From positions 59,022 to 123,021 of the forward strand of contig NZ_CADEFR010000006.1 in the NCBI RefSeq assembly GCF_902826655.1: a stretch of DNA of 64,000 nucleotides, given 5' to 3'. This DNA is from an uncultured Methylibium sp. Lineage in GTDB: Bacteria > Pseudomonadota > Gammaproteobacteria > Burkholderiales > Burkholderiaceae_C. Below the pieces are notes generated by a model. It was not told the origin of the DNA and did no database searches. It saw only the letters and a program-made list of their open reading frames with translations. Of this stretch, positions 62,240 to 64,000 are shown piece by piece (positions within the stretch are counted from its first letter, which is position 1; every line of letters starts with the position of its first letter). The position numbers were made by a program, and so were the translations under genes.

Positions 62240-64000
62240 ATGTTCAAGCGTCTGGTCGTTTGGTTCTCGCTGTCTGCCTTCCTGTTCACGCAGACGTCCG
62301 TCTACGCCCAGTCGTCTCACGACCAGGGCGTCGCCAGCGGCACATCGGCCAACACGGTCATCCGCGGTCTGGTGAACACGCCTTCGGCCTCGACTGTCGT
62401 GCCCGGCTACACCACCACGCCCCCGGAGACCGCGTATGCGGGCCGGCCGAGCCTGGGCGCCGACGTCAACGCCAAGCTCGCCGCGTGCGCCACCACGCCG
62501 AACGACATCACCTGTCAGGCGCTCCGCAACGCGATCAACTCGGCCAACACGCCGCGGCCGACGATCGGTCCGAGCGACCCCTCGGTCCTGGCCGCCAGCC
62601 GCATCTATCGCAATCCGTCCACGGATCTCGGCAGCCTCGCTGCGTACTACACCGGCTGCGCCACTTCCGAAGTCACCTCACCACCCCGCACCGAGAACCG
62701 CATCTGCTCGCGCTACGTGGGTGTTGGCAGCTACAGCTGCTCGAACCGCCTCACCGTGGGCGTTACCCGGTCTACCAACTGCACGGCTGGCGACTGGTTC
62801 GCGCACGCGAGTTCCGGCAGCACCGGCCTGGACGCGCAGTGCATTCCAGACCGTGCTGACACCGCGCAGCACTTCCGCGTGACCCAGGGCGCGAGCCCGC
62901 TGGCGTTCTTCGACGTGGACATGACCCTGTCCCCCGTCATGCCGCAGCGAGTCGCCGGCGTTCCCCGATACCCCGGCGACACCACCTCGGTCTATGTCGC
63001 CAACAGGTCGTGCACCGCCACCACCTGCAGCCTCACCGCTCTCATCGCCGAGGACGAGCGCACGACCTGTACCGGTGACTGGGACAGCCGCGTGTGCGAA
63101 ACGCAAAGGCCGTTCCTTCCCGTCTATTCCGCATGTCCCGCGGGCACTCAAAGCGGCGACAACCTGAGCTACGACGTGTGCACAGGCAGCGGCGACAGCA
63201 TGAGCTGCACCACCGCCGTTCTCGACATGACGCAGTGCTACGCACCAAGTGCGTCTGGCGTCTTCGCCACCGACACCACGGGCACCTACCCGCCGGCGAC
63301 ATGGTCTGCGTCGTCGGGTCGAGCCGTCGTCGGCTGGTCGCCAAACCCCGCCTACGGCCCCATTCCGACGATGACCTTGAGCTATACCAAGCCGGCCGCG
63401 GATGCGACCTTCACCGACACATGGAGCAGCCAGTGCCCGACGCTCGCCGCCGGCGGTCGTTGCTCCGTCGCCTCCTCCCCCGTCTGCGTCGACGGCCCAT
63501 CGACGAAGGTCATCGACGGTGTCGCCGTCACGCGCGCGTGCTGGGAGTACCAGAGCACCCTGTCGTGCTCGAGCACGTTCACCTCGGACCAGTGCGCCCC
63601 GCTCGTTGCGACCGGCTGCACAGCTCTCGCTTCGACATGCGCCCAGACCAACGCTTCGACCGGCGCGTGCGAGATCTACCGCGACGAGTACAGCTGCCCT
63701 GTGCCTGGCGAGACGGTCACCACCGCGACGAACTGCCCGGCCAATGTTTTCTGCCTCGGGACCAGCTGCTTCAACACCTCTTACACCAACGACGCCGACT
63801 TCGGCCGCACCATGTCCATGCTCGAGGCCGCCCGCGAAGCCGGCGTGTATCTCGACACCGATCGCATGCAGGTGTTCAAGGGCGACGCCATGCGTTGCCG
63901 CGACCGCCTGCTGACGAACTGCTGCGGCAGCGACCCTGCCGGCGCCGGCATGACGAACCAGAGCGTCTTCGGCAGCGGCTCCCGCCTGGTCTACGACATC
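62240..64000 (+). CDS. traN: Mating-pair stabilisation protein TraN (5' part, cut by window end)
   Basis: 587 codons to the window edge, no stop. Signal peptide ending VYAQ (residue 24), then a very Cys-rich mature protein with CETQRPFLPVYSACPAGTQS-like segments and, near the edge, CLGTSCFNTSYTNDADFGR and MRCRDRLLTNCCGSDPAGAG, the TraN core. An outer-membrane adhesin that fixes the mating pair. Follows trbC by 5 bp. Confidence 0.93.
   Translation, partial: MFKRLVVWFSLSAFLFTQTSVYAQSSHDQGVASGTSANTVIRGLVNTPSASTVVPGYTTTPPETAYAGRPSLGADVNAKLAACATTPNDITCQALRNAINSANTPRPTIGPSDPSVLAASRIYRNPSTDLGSLAAYYTGCATSEVTSPPRTENRICSRYVGVGSYSCSNRLTVGVTRSTNCTAGDWFAHASSGSTGLDAQCIPDRADTAQHFRVTQGASPLAFFDVDMTLSPVMPQRVAGVPRYPGDTTSVYVANRSCTATTCSLTALIAEDERTTCTGDWDSRVCETQRPFLPVYSACPAGTQSGDNLSYDVCTGSGDSMSCTTAVLDMTQCYAPSASGVFATDTTGTYPPATWSASSGRAVVGWSPNPAYGPIPTMTLSYTKPAADATFTDTWSSQCPTLAAGGRCSVASSPVCVDGPSTKVIDGVAVTRACWEYQSTLSCSSTFTSDQCAPLVATGCTALASTCAQTNASTGACEIYRDEYSCPVPGETVTTATNCPANVFCLGTSCFNTSYTNDADFGRTMSMLEAAREAGVYLDTDRMQVFKGDAMRCRDRLLTNCCGSDPAGAGMTNQSVFGSGSRLVYDI

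Larger units (their letters stand above)
5758..64000. mobile_element. Integrative and conjugative element (left part, incomplete)
   Basis: The boundary is set by the tRNA-Val 3' fragment at 5758-5804. Inside lie two divergent defence-type operons (6.0-33.0 kb), an ICE regulator of the DUF1845/AcaB type, FlhD/FlhC-like activators, a MobH relaxase, a TraD-type coupling protein and an almost complete F-type (MPF-F) type IV secretion gene set running to the window edge inside traN. The combination MobH + MPF-F + FlhDC-like activators is characteristic of the SXT/R391 and IncA/C superfamily; gene sequences here are far enough diverged that this looks like a separate branch. No integrase, excisionase, TraG/TraH/TraF-assembly genes or second att site are in the window. 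Confidence 0.9.

Noticed and set aside
1-64000. CRISPR arrays and insertion sequences
   Set aside because: No regularly spaced repeats and no transposase genes or terminal inverted repeats were seen anywhere in the window.

Overview
The window is GC-rich DNA from what is most likely a betaproteobacterium of the order Burkholderiales. The chromosomal flank carries the rnfH/ratA block divergent from smpB, and a phaR (polyhydroxyalkanoate regulator) - rimO - PLP lyase - acyltransferase run, which fits that group. I cannot name a genus from sequence alone. Positions 1-5757 are ordinary chromosome. At 5758-5804 there is only the 3' part of a tRNA-Val(GAC) gene (47 nt ending in CCA, on the minus strand). 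This is the signature of an attachment site left by an integrated element, and everything from there to the right edge behaves as one integrative and conjugative element (ICE) whose other end, with the integrase and the intact tRNA, lies beyond the window.

The ICE has a cargo half and a backbone half. The cargo (about 6.0-33.0 kb) is a double defence-type island. On the minus strand, next to the att site, are four genes that I cannot assign to any named system: a 172-aa protein, a 479-aa FAD-binding oxidoreductase-like protein, a 1051-aa protein with no recognisable domain, and a 1300-aa P-loop helicase-like protein. The last two overlap by GTGA and are surely co-translated. Facing away from them, after a 566-bp gap, is a tightly coupled eight-gene plus-strand operon. 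It matches, gene for gene, the methylation-associated defence system MADS (mad1-mad8): HTH protein, N6-adenine methylase with an HsdR-N-like domain, AAA ATPase, toprim-like partner, HsdS specificity subunit, NERD/double-kinase/P-loop protein, a MAD7 protein, and a giant HerA-like ATPase. Every junction from mad1 to mad8 overlaps.

The backbone (about 33.4-64 kb) looks like a distant relative of the SXT/R391-IncA/C superfamily. It has a DUF1845 (AcaB-type) regulator, FlhD/FlhC-like activators (the FlhC is a tandem duplication in one chain), a MobH relaxase (TraI), a TraD coupling protein with a DUF4400 partner, and an F-type mating-pair apparatus in the order pilin candidate, TraL, TraE, TraK, TraB, DsbC, TraV, TraC, TrbI, TraF-type signal peptidase, TraW, TraU, TrbC, TraN (cut by the window end). 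Between the regulator and the transfer genes lie accessory genes: four small unknown proteins, a class II (B12-dependent) ribonucleotide reductase, a Toprim/zinc primase-like protein, a DUF932 protein and an HTH-receiver protein.

The most unexpected signal outside proteins is a structured leader motif present three times (about 34485-34590, 36409-36506, 40321-40414). Each copy has two hairpins, a conserved GGT(A/C)..GCTG core and compensatory base changes between copies. The copies lie upstream of an unknown gene, the ribonucleotide reductase and the DUF932 gene. Together with the unassigned four-gene cluster, this is the part of the window I consider most worth follow-up.
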